Positions 21,036 to 32,919 of a stretch of DNA of 44,051 nt are shown here, piece by piece. Each line of letters opens with the position of its first letter. Within the stretch, counting starts at the first letter, position 1. The stretch spans positions 1-44,051 of the forward strand of contig JNVV01000091.1 in assembly GCA_000733355.1 (NCBI GenBank), given 5' to 3'. The position numbers were made by a program, and so were the translations under genes. The DNA is from Falciphora oryzae (lineage: Eukaryota; Ascomycota; Sordariomycetes; Magnaporthales; Magnaporthaceae). The notes under the pieces are model-generated. The model was not told the origin of the DNA. It worked only from the letters and a program-made list of their open reading frames with translations, and did no database searches.

Positions 21036-22784
21036 GAACACACGCGGGGAAAAGGGGCCGCCGCCTTGTTCGACCCGCCAGTCTGTCTCCCTGCGCAAAC
21101 TCGCTGCTAGCCTCGAGCAGAGCGTCGAATGGGTATGGATATACGAATATGTCCTAATGCGCTACCAACACTAAGCAAGGCAAGGCGTCAGCATGACCAA
21201 TGGCTGCCCTGTCCAGGCGGACTCCCAAAGGTCCATGTTTTCGATCTTGCGCAGCGAATTCATAGTTTTTCACATGAACTGCATATTCGTCTCGTCATCG
21301 ACGGAACCAAAAAAAAAAAAAAAAAAACCCCCTGCCGTTAGCGTGTGGAGAAGGTATGCAGTCAGCAGCAAGCAAGCAAGAAGCAGCGCATGAATCTGCC
21401 TGATTGCAACACTTTAAATTACCTAAGCTACCAGCCAGGGCGCCTAGCGTCCCCACCCAACTGGAATGCGGAGTCCCATCGACAGCGTCTATTGTAAACA
21501 TCGCAATAAAAGCGTGGCATCCCAGATCGACATGCCGCCCCCGTCGAATATCTCCCCTGGTTCCGTGGTGTTGGGTTGTTGGGCATGGGGCCGCGCGCTC
21601 CTCCCCCGAGCCATTGCCAGTCCGATGTACGAGATCATCTAGGCTTCGTCCGTCTTATTCGCGTAGGCTTCCAAAGGCGAGGTCGGGGCGCTTTTGTCGA
21701 TGGTACCGCTCTCGTGGTGTGCCGACAGCCATCGATCGGGCCCGGCGTGGGGTTGTGGCCGGCCGGGGCGTGCTTGACCAGCTCGCCCACCACGATCATG
21801 ACATTCCCGGGGGCGTGTGCGAGAGGCCAAAGTGGAATCCGTCGGCGCTGCTTCTCGAAGCCATGGCTTTGATTATCTGTGGGGTGTTAGGATGTATGTG
21901 CAATCGGGTTTCTGTGCCAGTGGCGTGTGTTCGCGATAGCTGGGGGTCAACAGGACGGCGCAGACGCTGCGATAGCATGCCTAAATACTGCCGTCGGATG
22001 CCATCCGTAATGAAATGAAAGGCTGAAAACCTAGATGGGTTCTGTTGTGGGATGATGGCTATAATTCGGCTTCTACTCTGTTTCTCAAGACCAGTGCTAT
22101 CCGAGCATTGACGCTGGGGCTCGCAATTGATCACATCATCATTTCCCCATTTCCACGGACTAGTTGCACTGGCGCGTCGGCACCTGCCATTCAGAAGCCG
22201 ATAAACTAGTATATGAACCGATGGTAGAAATGCAATGGAAAGAAAAGATAGGGAATCTGAGTGTAAAAGAAGAAGAAAACGAAACGAATAGAGAGAGAGG
22301 GCGGGCAGATGTCAAGTACTGTTCATGGGCTACAGTAGCGCAGGCTCGGTGAGCCGCGAGATCTGCCCCACCAAGCGATCGGCTTCCGACTTTCTGGTTG
22401 TGACCTCCTAACCCTGGGGTATCATGGTAGGACCGTCGGCTCGCGGGTCTGGAGATTATCGGCGTCCCTGGAACCTGCCACTCTCCCGAGTCCCGTGATT
22501 CTGTTTTTGGTTGCGTTTCAGCGACGGTGGTCGTTGCTCGTCGTATCGTGACATTGAAGCAAATATGGCAAGGATTGCAGCAATAGGGATAAAGCCTCGC
22601 GACATACTGTGGAGCTGTCCCGGGTCTCTGAGATCCACGCTTCCTCTTTGCGAAGCGTCGATGCGTAAGGTTGTTGGTGGCGATCAGAATCGTGTACAAA
22701 ATTGCAGGCTGGCAACCAGAATCGGTACGAAAAGCCAGTTTACATATGGGCGCTTCTTGACGATGTATCTCTGCATGCCTCCAA
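21036..22784. other. Spacer between gene fragments
   Basis: Apart from the coding remnant at 21645-21870, listed separately, and an A-tract of about 19 bp at 21309-21327, I see nothing supported. A minus-strand frame of about 200 codons at 22160-22789 has no recognisable features and is probably random. Confidence 0.45.
21645..21870 (-). pseudogene. Short frameshifted coding remnant
   Basis: Reading the minus strand from an ATG at about 21864, one frame gives MASRSSADGFHFGLSHTPPG. A second frame then gives GNVMIVVGELVKHAPAGHNP. A third gives WLSAHHESGTIDKSAPTSPL and ends EAYANKTDEA and a stop near 21645. The pieces abut and together would make a protein of about 75 residues with two frame changes. 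I do not recognise the family. It fits the pattern of decayed gene pieces in this neighbourhood. Confidence 0.4.
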
Positions 22785-23115
22785 AGCAATTCCCACTTGT
22801 GCCAGACTCATGACGGCGTGTTCGGCCGCGTGGATCGATGCCGCCGCGTTGAGCCGCCGTTCCTCCAGGACCTCGAGCGCCCCAGCCACATACCCTTGCT
22901 GAACCGTACCACCCGGATTGTCGACGTGCACCGCGTCCAGGACCCGGTTCCGCTTGTCGACCTTGAAGAAGCCGAAAACGACCTGCTTGATTCGGATGGT
23001 CCCGTGATAAGCGCAGCTCGTGGATCCTTCGATGCGCTTAATGGCTTCCGTTCGATCGGGTCGACATCTGTGTAATCCCGTTGTTCCGTCGTCCACGTTG
23101 GCCATGCGCTTGTGG
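22785..23115 (-). pseudogene. HRQ1: HRQ1 (RecQ4-like helicase) C-terminal fragment
   Basis: Minus-strand pieces match the C-terminal region of Hrq1, a RecQ4-like 3'-5' DNA helicase. In order: PTWTTEQRDYTDVDP, then in a second frame EAIKRIEGSTSCAYHGTIRI and VVFGFFKVDKRNRVLDAV-HVDNP, then in a third frame VVRFSKGMW, then back to ALEVLEERRLNAAASIHAAE and HAVMSL. Three frame changes separate pieces that are otherwise continuous. The helicase core is missing. The fragment is on the opposite strand from the HRD3 piece 1.8 kb away. Confidence 0.85.
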
Positions 23116-23717
23116 TTGGACCGCCCCTGTGAACTGGGTTTGTTTGGGAACGTTTAGCAGCCGCTTAGGCTGCCCAGCCTGTAGGTTAGTTCATCCTGAT
23201 CCGGGTTTAGGCAGAAGTGCTTTCATGCTGTGCGAGTTTCTGTTTGTCAATCTTGCAGGAAGAAAAAAAAAAGAAGAAAATTCCGATCTCTGTTTTGTTG
23301 ACCAAAGCGCTATTTCTGCAAGTCCCAGGGGTCACAAATGTTATTCTGGTGGCCCCCCTGACCTCGCCAGGATAGCACACAAGTTTTAAAGCAAACCAAG
23401 GTATCTGACTGAGTGGAGACAGTGCAAAGATACATAGCTTTGCGTGCCATTTTCTATACTACAGGACCCACTACGGAAAAGATCCACCAGAATAACGTTC
23501 GTGATCCCTGGGACTGGTATGTGCTATCGAATGATCCACACACAGTCAACTCAGCTAGGCTGGGACAAACAATGGGACGGCGAGCCCCTTATGCAGAGCA
23601 TCTAACATGAACCGAAGTAATCCGGGACGCAAGACCGGACCGACAACATATGCACATCGGGAACAAACGCCACCCTTTACGCCCTCCCCGGGAGCTCGAG
23701 CGCTCTGCTGCGGTGCC
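23116..23717. other. Spacer downstream of the membrane-protein gene
   Basis: No gene or element is supported. The 3' UTR of the gene at 23718-24946 must lie here. The expected continuation of the Hrq1 fragment toward its helicase core, which would lie just above 23115 on the minus strand, is not recognisable. Confidence 0.45.
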
Positions 23718-24946
23718 TCACCCGAAATGCGGCAGGAACTTAACCCACTCTACAGTTTGATAGCATGCGAGCGGCTGCGCCCGCAGGCTCGCGAACATCA
23801 TCCCGACGAGACACAGCCGCGCGAGCACGTAGCTAATAAGCGCCACGACCGCCATAAGGCCCATAACCCATTCCCAAATGCTGCCCTCGGGCACTTCATC
23901 TGCGATGAGCCCTACCACGGCGTACAGCAGCGGTCCGGCCGTCGTCACCGCAGCAGCGATTCGCCACAAGAGCGCCTCAGCAGGCGTCGGAAAGTCGGCG
24001 TTCCAGGCAGCGCAGTGCACGGCGCCGAAGGTGACGAGCAGCGCTAGCATCGCCATCCCTCCCGGCTGGTCGGAGTATTCCATTTCAATCCCCCATTTCA
24101 TTTGGGCCCTGCTGGCCACTGCTGCGTGCGAGCCGTCGGGGAGCGTGCACGAGTACGATGCCACGACGCCGTGAGAAACGTCGAGGGGCTTGTGGTACCA
24201 CATGGCGTAGTTGGCCAGGGCGCACAGGACAAACCCGGGGGTCACGATCTCTAGCGGCGTGATGTGGAGCCCTTGAGCAGCGCGTCCGATGCACTGGACG
24301 ACGAACCACAGCGTTTGCACGCCGGCGACGGCCTTAACCAGCCCGTTGGCTTTGCTCCGGTCCGCGATGTCCTCGGCGGTGATATTTGTTAGCTCGCGTG
24401 GTAGCTGGCCGTTTTTGTGCAGGCGTAAAATATCTTCGACGTCGGCACGTATTTCGCGCGGGCAGCGTCCGGTGGCGTCCCTGGGGCAGTCGTTATTAAC
24501 GAGGCGAATACCGCCCATTCCGGCTAGGAAGGCATGGGCCGTCGTCCAGTCGACGAGCCCTGACTCCTGGTATTTGCGGATGTCACGGCGCGCTTCGTAC
24601 CATTCGGAAACGGCGGCGGCGCTGGCAGCCTCGGGGACCAGGACGCTGATGAGCATCCCTGCAACACCCGGAGTCAGCATATGTCCGATACGGGAACGTC
24701 TCGTAAGCCGCTAGCTTTAAAAACGCGTCGACAGCTAGCCGGGGGCGGAGTAATGAACTTTAAACGTCACTTACACCCCGTTTTGCGGGAGGCGTAGTAG
24801 AAGCGGCTCCTCCCGCGATCGGGGACGTTGAGGTGTAGCGACGCCCAAACGCAGATGAAGAGGGTCGATAAACAGGACCACAGGAGGCCCACGGTGCCGC
24901 GGCCAGAGGGTTCTGGGACCCAGCCGACGATCGTTGTTGTATTCAT
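23718..24946 (-). CDS. Fungal polytopic membrane protein, function unknown
   Basis: Two exons, 24946-24775 and 24658-23718, with a 116-bp intron (GTAAGT...CAG), encoding 370 aa. The start MNTTTIVGWVPEPSGRG is followed by a first hydrophobic segment (GLLWSCLSTLFICVWASLH). The junction rebuilds RKTGWMLISVLVPE, a segment typical of a large family of uncharacterised fungal membrane proteins; further family marks are ITAEDIADRSKANG, LEIVTPGFVLCALANYAMWY and KPLDV. Five more hydrophobic segments follow: ~KAVAGVQTLWFVVQCIG, the LEIVTPG segment, MAMLALLVTFGAVHCAAW, ALLWRIAAAVTTAGPLLYAV and WVMGLMAVVALISYVLA. About six to seven membrane passes are likely. The gene is intact, unlike the fragments beside it. 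Such genes often sit in variable regions of fungal genomes. No enzymatic motif is visible. Confidence 0.8.
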
Positions 24947-25702
24947 GGTGAGCTCGTTGGGGGGGAGGCTGGGAGCGAAATCCTAGTCAAAAACTGTGCC
25001 GGTCCGATGCCGTCAGATGTCCACATGCCGCTGCGGCGTGAGAGCCTCGTTAAAAGAAATGGATCGCGAGGTATTTGCGATAGCCCCCCTCGCTGTCCGG
25101 TCGGTTTTGTGCGCAGCCGCGCTGTGCATGATGAACAGGCCAGGGACGGGGGAAGACCGGTGCTTATCAGGTCAACACCTATTCGCGGGGAGCTGCGCAC
25201 GCCTAATCCGGCGTAGTGTGCCAGCTGGACGCGAATGACGCTTGCCGCTGAAGCGCCCTGCAGCGATGCCCAATCGAACCAGGCAGAATCCCGTTGTGAA
25301 CAGACTAGTAATGAATAGGCCTAGCCGGGAGGACTGCGAGAGATCTTCGGTGCCCGCTCGTGCCTATCACTGGCGGCGCGCGGAGGGGCGAGAGGGGGGC
25401 CGCAGTGACGACGGGGCTCTCCCCCTGCGCAGGCCAAGCAGAGTGATCACCGCTGCCGCTTTTGGCGGGACTATTGTCGTCGGCCCCCGATAGTTCCGCT
25501 GGGTACGACGACGACGACGCAGCTAGAGGAGGAGAGAGGAGGAGGAGTATATTTAACGTCGGTAAAGTCGGGATCTACCAGTCCCTGCCTCCTTAGGGGC
25601 TACCTAAGCTTATTTACCTTCCGCCCATCCAACAAGAAGAGATCATCAAGAGAAACGACAGCACCGATTTCTAGGAACGACTTACACGGTGGCGCGTGAG
25701 AA
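24947..25702. other. Intergenic region
   Basis: This 750-bp stretch lies between the membrane-protein start and the 3' end of the Nta1-like gene. It contains a purine-rich patch near 25528-25550 (GAGGAGAGAGGAGGAGGAG). No gene is supported. Confidence 0.5.
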
Positions 25703-27999
25703 CTACCTAGCGTCCACCGACGAGGGTCCGCTGGAGCCGACCGGAATATCGCTCTTCTCGGGAACAGGAGACTGAACATGGTTGGTTCGAGATGCGGGCC
25801 GATGCGTGAGTGCTTGCACTCGATCACGAGGCGGGGCCGCGCTCTGTCCTTTGCTTGTATCGGACTCGACAGCTTGCGCTACGGGGCCACGGTATCGATT
25901 TGCGGCACCGGTCGGGAAAATAGCCGCAGGTGGCTGCGGGTCGATAGGGGTCGGTGTTCTGACTTTCTTGGAGCCGTCTTTGCTTTCCTGAGGAGGCATG
26001 TTGCTCGAGGCTGGTGATCGAAAGGGTCGAGGAGGCATGTGACCTGAGCTCTGCGTCGGCTTGGTGGCGGCTTTGGCGCCTAGTCTTGACACTGTCTGCG
26101 GGAATGACATTCCGAAAAATTTTGAATCTTGTGAGGAATTCTCGCGAGCGAATTCAAGATACGGCGTTGAAGGGGTGAGAATATCTGTCGTCACAGTGAC
26201 GCTCCCGTCGTAGATAAAAGGCCTTGCCCGCATGCTGTCCTTTTCGTCGATGTCATTCTGGTCGTAGCTCCCCCCCATCCCTGGATAGGGTGTTAACACA
26301 TGCTTGAACTCAGTGTCTGTTGTCGGCAACAAGAGCTTTGGTCGTAGGTGAGGGGGTGTTGGGCTTGGGGCTGTTGGAGTTCCGACATTGGGGCTTCCTG
26401 TTTCCGACACCCTAACCGACTCCGATGTTCGAGCGCCCGAGGCCGACAAAGGGTCTGAATGGAATGTGCTGTTGGGAATCACGAGCCTGGGCGACAGCGC
26501 TTTGATCCTTGGGCTGGTCGGGTTACCAGAGGTTGTGATGGGCGCTACGCTGGCTCGTTTCTCGGTGGTAGTATGGGGATGAACGTCGACGCTCTGAGTT
26601 GGCCGTGCATCAGATGGTAATGGATCTGGGTGGCCGTGGCCATCATATCTTGAGGAGTGCGTTTGGGTTTGTTTCCGCTTATCTGGAGGCGATGGGGCCC
26701 GCCAACTCGAGTTCGCAGCACTGGAGCGCCTGATGTTTTCCGGAGGCGGCGCAGGGGGCCGGCTGGGGAGAAGCAGTGACTGATTCCCGATGGAATCAAC
26801 CTCTGCGTCTGCGCTGACATCGCCGGGCTCTGCTCGTTGTACGAGCTTGGCAAATGCTGGCGAGTCTGTGTCTACAACCAGCAGCTCCTTGACACCACGG
26901 CCGAGAAGGCCGTAGACGCAGACCTCGCCGCCCTTGATACCGATGACAGCGCTGCTTCCTGCGTATGTCATATCACCCTCGGTCCCCGTTCGGTTGCAGA
27001 AAACAACGATAACCTCTTCCTCTTTCTCCGCCCTGATCAGCGGCTCTAATTAAGGGGATGAAGGCGGTTAGCAAAAAAACCCCAAAGCTGGAGGCTTATC
27101 TCCTTTTTGTCTACTAACCAAGCCGTGACACCCAGTAAGCTAGCACATCCATGTCTGGTTCAGCCGGCGTACGGCTGTAATGCCGGCTGTCTTCGCTTGT
27201 CGGCCAGGCCATCGATATTATGACCAGATTGCATTCGACATGCAAAACATGGAATGCGAACTCGAACGCCAGCCATGGTGCTTCAAGCTTATACGGGCTG
27301 CAAAAATTAGACATCTGAGGGGTGTTAATCGTAAGAAGAGAGCACTCACTTCAGGTCAGAACAAAGCCCCATGGCAATGTTCCCAAGCCCAGACACCCAG
27401 CTGTCGAAGAACCCATCCTTGCCCTCAAGGGCCCATGTTTCATCGACGTAATACAGAAACGATTTTCTGTAGTTCGCAACCGTTTCGCCATCGCCGTTGA
27501 TCAGAATGGACGAGTTATAATACTCAGGGGATGTCGGCCACATTGGCCTCACGTCTACCTTTTCTGGATATCCCAGAACGACATTGCAGTCCAACTTCAG
27601 GGCCGTTGTCCGGGCCCATAGGGCACTGATGCCTGAACCAGCGGGTTCAAGGTACGGGGATATTCCTTGGAGAGACTTGAAGTTGTAACCTAGTCAGCGG
27701 TTCATTTCCGAGTTAGTATCGTCACATGCGATGGTGGGAAAGATAAGTCATGGCAGCATTGTAAGGAGAAGCTCAGGCAAAGAGGCCAGCGATGGATTAA
27801 AAGATTGAAAAAAAAACAAAATGAAAAAAAAAATCTTTGGGGCGGGGAGCCTACCGGTGAAGGCAAGCTCTGGGAGAACAAGCAGGTCTAGTCCACCCTC
27901 CAGCTCGGCTTGGTGTCGGCTCAAGACGGCGTCCGCGCGGGTAAGATTGAAGTCGACTTCTCCAACCTGGGGCGCGAACTGAAGACAGGCTATCTTCAT
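25703..27999 (-). CDS. NTA1: Nta1-like N-terminal Asn/Gln amidohydrolase with disordered tail (intact copy)
   Basis: Four exons: 27999-27855, 27689-27350, 27297-27119 and 27045-25703, encoding 668 aa. Nta1 deamidates N-terminal Asn and Gln to give destabilising residues for the N-degron pathway. The nitrilase-fold domain fills residues 1-~290: MKIACLQFAPQVGEVD, LLVLPELAFTG (Glu44), NGDGETVANYRKSFLYYVDE (Lys124), NIAMGLCSDLNPYK (Cys158), then EPDMDVLAYWVSRLEPL and YGLLGRGVKELLVVDT. The Glu-Lys-Cys triad is complete. The remaining ~375 residues are Pro/Ser/Thr-rich and probably disordered, an extension beyond yeast Nta1. Only splicing at 27297 restores the DLNPYK motif, which supports that junction. 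A second, altered copy lies 1.4 kb upstream in the same orientation. The fused tail and the paralogue could mean a role other than N-degron work. Confidence 0.88.
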
Positions 28000-29368
28000 T
28001 GCGGACGCAGAAGTTTGGTGTATTGCCAAGTCCTTAATTCCCCAAATCGGCACCGTGATGAGTGTAGCTGGGGCACGGAAGGTTTGATCCACTGTTGTCG
28101 AGATGCGAAGTGGGGAGAGATCTGGAGAGTAAAGAGGGGAGAGAAGGTGAGGGAGGGTGGCGGGGTGCGGTGCTTCTAAGGGCATGCATGCTCTTCCGTT
28201 TCACTTTCTAACTGGAGGAAAGCAGGTGGTGGGTGGGTACCTGGATGCTTCAGTAGGTAAGGTACCAACTAGTCTGCCTAGTGCGTCTGACTCGAGGCTG
28301 GTGTTCGAATTTTGGCAGGTTTCGTTGGTGGTCCAAAAATCGGTGTCCACTCTCGGCTCGTTAGTACTGCATGCAGACTGGATTTTTGATTTCTCACTGC
28401 TTCGGGCGTGGGGATCATGGTACCTGGACTGAGGGGCTAACGTGGGTAGATTATGCTGCATTACCCAATAGAACACCGTCAAACCTCGCACGGCGTGGTG
28501 CACCGAACTGTTGGGCCCGACGCACCGAACCACACGCAGGTGTTAAATGAGGAGGAGGAAAAGAAAATGGGGGAAGAGGGAAGGAGAAGAAGAAGGGAAA
28601 AGGACCGTTTCGGGGATTGGGAGACATGTCGCGTCTCGGTGCAAGGAGAGCTGCTGACCGTTGTTGGGACGTCCCGTCGTCAACAAGGCGGTGATGCTCG
28701 ATGTCGGGGTGACGATGCTCGCGGCTGCTCGCCTAGAAGCGCTCGGCCCAGTCCTGGTCAGCCATCACGCTGGTGTAGTTCGGAGGCAATCACTGTGGCC
28801 ATGTATCGGGTAGGTCTGTCGCTTGCAACGGGCGTGCTTACCTACCGGTCTTCCTGAACAGTACTGAGAAAGGGTGTCTCTGACTGTCTGCAGGTCGAGA
28901 AGTAGGCTAGAGGAGAGTGTCGTACTGGAAAGAAGAAAAGAAACGGCTTTTTTAATTTATGTGACGAGACAAATTGTTGGCTCGAGGAAAGACTGCTCTC
29001 ACGCCATGAGATTTGTTAGTTGGTAACACCGCACTAGACGTGAGAGCGAGGTGAGGCTAAGCGGATCGTAGATCGAAGAGGGAATAAGGCGGAAAAGGCC
29101 ACGATGATATTGGCTTAGCACCAATGTATATATAATCCGCTGAGCCACCTCTCAAGACAGGAAAACAAACGGAAAAACGCGCGCGACAAAACGTGGGGGG
29201 TGGGTTTAATAAGATCCAACGCAGAAGCCCCAAGAAAAAAAAGAGAAAAAAAAAGAGACATTCGAGCTCCCTTCTCGCATGCTAGCAGTGATTGTAAAAT
29301 TTGAAAGAAAGCAGATGGTGTCATGGCCAGGTTGGGTATAAAATGCGGAATGGGGGTTTGTCAAGAAG
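28000..29368. other. Spacer between the tandem amidohydrolase genes
   Basis: This contains the promoter of the intact copy and the 3' end of the altered copy. No coding region is supported. Around 28290-28320 a short stretch resembles part of a tRNA T-arm region (GTGTTCGAATTTT), but no complete tRNA fold is present. Confidence 0.5.
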
Positions 29369-32278
29369 CTACCACACCAGGCTCTTGCGTACCAGACTCT
29401 GTCGTGAATTCAGCCGAGTATCAGATGGTGGCTTGGTAAGCAGGGAAATGGCCAGATCTTGGACGTGCCGAGGAAGCTCAATGGTGTAAATGGTGCCATC
29501 AGCTGATTGCACAACTGGACCCATTGGCCGGTTGACGGCATGGTGAGGACAATCGGCTGTGATCTTGCTGATCGTAGCAACGATGTCGTCATCGGGATCG
29601 TAATCAGGCCGGGGGGTCTTGTGAGTTCGAGAGCGCAGGTCACCCCGGCTTGATGTTGCCCGCCGGTGTCGGGGTATTGAAGAAGGCCTCGGAATTTCAA
29701 AAGCAAATCCACTAGATGTTGTCTGCCGCTGCCGTGGAATGGAAGAAGGTCTCGGGATATCAGGCATTCGTCCGCGAAGGTGACCATCGGAACCAGGACT
29801 AGGAACAAAGGAAGGAGCATCCCATTGCCCTCCATGCGTGCCCACGCTGGTCTGATGTGCAATAGAGTCTCCTGGGGTAAAGGTGGTGCGCTGAAGCGAG
29901 TCGCAGTTGCCGCCTTGACGGCCTCTCTTCTCAGATCCAGAGAGGGATCGGCTTCGAGGATGTCCCAGGGGGTGGCGGGTTTGTGCACGCCTGCTGCCCG
30001 GTGGAGTGAATGGGGAGCTGCTTCGAGCGGAAGACGAATCGTTTGAATGGCCGCGTCTGGCAGATAGAGTCACGCCGGGAATGGCAGGTCGCGATCGAGT
30101 GTCGGGGGCCGCGTCGGTGGCGACAGTTGATGGGGAGGCAGATGAAGCCTCGTGGTTGGAGGGGGGGTCTACGCTCTGAGAGCGAGGCAGAACAGTACCC
30201 ATAGATGGGTCGGTGCTGTGAGACACTGCGGAGGATGTGGTGACATCTGCGCTCTGGCTGCGTGGCCTTGTCGACCGGACTTTAGACGACGCTGCTTCTG
30301 GAATAGCAGCGTCATCACGAAGTGTACTGCCGGGGGTCGCACTGGAGTTGCGGGGTTCTGCTGCCTCCTCGCGAGATGTGCTCCGAGTGCGAGGTCTTAA
30401 GAGCGACTCTGCTGTAGGAAGCTGTGATGCGTTCGGCTGAGTGTTCGGAGATGGCGACCCTGCCGTATGTTCTGGGGCTTGTTTAGCGCCCCGAACCTGG
30501 GGTTTAGACGGCGACTGGCTAGTCTTTGCTGCTAGCGAGGTTGGTGCGCAAACTGAAAACATGGACATAACCCTGTCTATCGGCGTGTCTAGGGGAGACA
30601 TGGCCGTTGACGTTGGTGACTTCAACAGCTGGCGCGGCGGCACCCAGTAGAACTGACTGTCTTGGTTGCTCGGAGCCTGAGGGGACTGCAACGGCGACGT
30701 ATGGAAGCAGAATGGCGACATGGGCGACGAAGGCGAGGTGTTCCTAAAGAACTCGAGGAATGGCGTTGTCGGGCTCAGAGGCATAAGGAGATCTGCGGCG
30801 CCGAGAACAGCCGACTGATTGGTTCCGCGCCGAGACAAATCTCCAGACACGGCTGCTTTGGCGACAAGTTGCGGTCGCAGCACATCGGGAACGGGGCTTG
30901 GGCATGTTGGCGTCTCCACATTCGGACTCGTCTCTTCGCCCGAGATGTCAGTGTGACGATTTGCACTATCGTGTGGGGTTGTAGTATGCGTGGCTTGGGA
31001 GGTGTGACCGGGGATCTGAAGCTTGGGAATCCTAGACTTGGCCCTCGAGGCGCGCGTCGTTGCCGGCGATGGGCTCCCCTCGCGTGTCAGGTGTCGAGCC
31101 GACCTCGGTGGCGCTGCAACCCGAGATTTGGTGCTCGTCTCGGAGGTTGAAGCGAGAGACGGCCACATCCTGTCAGGCACCAAGCCAGGGCTTAGCTGAG
31201 ACTGCTTGAACCCGGGTTCTGAGCTCTGATGAAGAACCGACGGAGTGTCCTGAGACTTGCTCGATTGGTCACTGTCGGCCTGGACCAGCTTCGCGAAGGG
31301 TTTTGCACTGGTGTCGACAACAAGGAGCTCCTTAACCCCCCGTCCAAGCAGACCATAGACGGAAACCTCGCCGTCCTTGATACCCAAGACGGCGCTGGTG
31401 CCCGAGTAAACGACGCCATCTTCCGAGCCGCACCGGTTGCAAAAAACAACAATGACTTCCTCACGGCCCTCGATTGAGATGAAAGGCAAGAGTTGCTGGG
31501 TCCAGGAAGTGAGAGCGTCCATGTCAGGTTCTGAGGGCATGCGACTGAACATGCGCGCTTCCGACTGGGCTGTCCAGGACATGGTGACGATAATGACCTT
31601 GGATTCTGCTTCAACGGTATGAAGGGCAAATTCGCAGTCAGGTGAAGACGTGCTACGTCGGGTGAGGACGTGAAAAGTTAGTATGCGATCTTGGGGTAGG
31701 GAATGGAAACCAAAGCTTACAAGAGATCGGTTGAGATCCCCATAGTCGTTTGCCCGATACCATCGATGGCCGCCGAGACAAATCCATCTTCTCTGCTTTC
31801 CAAGGCCCACTTCTTGTCCGAAGCAGTCAGGGACCTTTTGCGGATGTTTGCAACCGTCTCGCCATCTCCGTTTACCACAAGCAGTGAATTGTAGTATTCC
31901 GGTGATGCTGGCCAACCCGGGGTGGCGTCGACTCTCTCTGGGTATCCAACAGCAACAGTGGCATTATATCGGAGGGCGGTGGTACGGGCCCAGAGGGCGG
32001 TGATACCCGAAGTTGAAGGCTCGAGGTACGGAGAGATGTCTTGCAGGGAATTGAAGTTGCTGCCTTTGGGTATTTTTAGACGAGTTCTCGATATTGAATC
32101 CCCTTCACGAAAGTGCCTCCGGGAGAAACATACCCGTGAAAGCTAGCTCGGGTAAGATGAGCAGTTCGATATCGTCCAGCGCGGTTTGGTCTGCTCTGCT
32201 GAGGACCGAGTCGGCTCTACTCAGGTTGAAATCGACGTCGCCAGTCTGCGGGGCGAACTGAAGGCAGGCGATACGCAT
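29369..32278 (-). CDS. Nta1-like paralogue lacking the catalytic cysteine, long disordered tail
   Basis: Three exons: 32278-32134, 32063-31721 and 31652-29369, encoding 923 aa. The first two introns fall at the same sites and phases as in the intact copy at 25703-27999; that copy's third intron is absent. The start MRIACLQFAPQTGDVD and LLILPELAFTG (Glu44) are conserved, and Lys124 is kept in ANIRKRSL. The cysteine position reads GISTDL, so the nucleophile is Ser159, and the DLNPYK motif is replaced by DLFTSSPD. The C-terminal part of the domain is well conserved (VIVVFCNRCGSEDG, YGLLGRGVKELLVVDT). A tail of about 630 residues, rich in Ser, Pro and Thr, shares blocks with the intact copy's tail (SPNV-TPT-PSP, TPFLEF, NQDSQFY). 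Probably not an amidase; a binding or regulatory role is one possibility, early decay another, but the frame is fully open. Confidence 0.82.
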
Positions 32279-32919
32279 CGTGTCGATTCGATTTGCAATG
32301 AATGGGCCAGGGGATAGAGGGGTTCAAGTTTCGTCGAGGCGACGGGGTGTGACCGGACAGAGCAAGATAGGAGGTCAGAATGCCTTCAGGATGACGAGAT
32401 GGCATGAAAAGGAGACGGCTGCCTTCCAGATCCTTCCTAGCGCAAGCATGCGGCGCGAGTTGAGGGTGCGGGGAGGGATGAGTGCAGAAGGAGGGACGCC
32501 ATGCTGAACTGTTCGGGATGGCGGAGCCTTTTGATACCGTGGCAGACGACCAAAGCCGCGAACTTGCCTGTCGCACCAAGATTGGGCGCTTGGGGGTGCA
32601 TACCAGAGGCGCCGTTTCCCTCAGGCGTGCGAGCTGACATTTCCAGCCTCTTCGCCAAAGGGCTCCTGTCGGTAAGCGCCATGTTGATGGGCATCGACGC
32701 CAACGAGACCATAGGTGCGCCTTGTCGGCATGCGGTTCCGGGGGATCTACCAACGGGACACGGGAGATGCTGCCAACGGGCACTCCACGGTACCCCGCCT
32801 CCGTGTCTCTGATTGGCCTGGCTGCCATGGTGGCGGACGATTGACCTTGGGAGGGGTTGTGCGCGGGTGGGCGCCTAAGGCTTGGGAGGTGTGCCAACCG
32901 GGCAGGTGCGTGCATAGGT

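Noticed and set aside
21404..22018. Plus-strand open frame of 204 codons
   Set aside because: Low-complexity, Arg/Ser/Pro-rich translation without any motif. The minus strand of the same stretch reads more like protein, in pieces.
28230..28330. tRNA gene near GTGTTCGAATTTT
   Set aside because: A T-loop-like word and a GCGTCTGACTC stretch are present, but no box A at the right distance and no closing acceptor stem.
12806..32278. Secondary-metabolite or effector gene cluster
   Set aside because: No polyketide synthase, peptide synthetase, P450, transporter or secreted small protein is present; the intact genes are mostly housekeeping.
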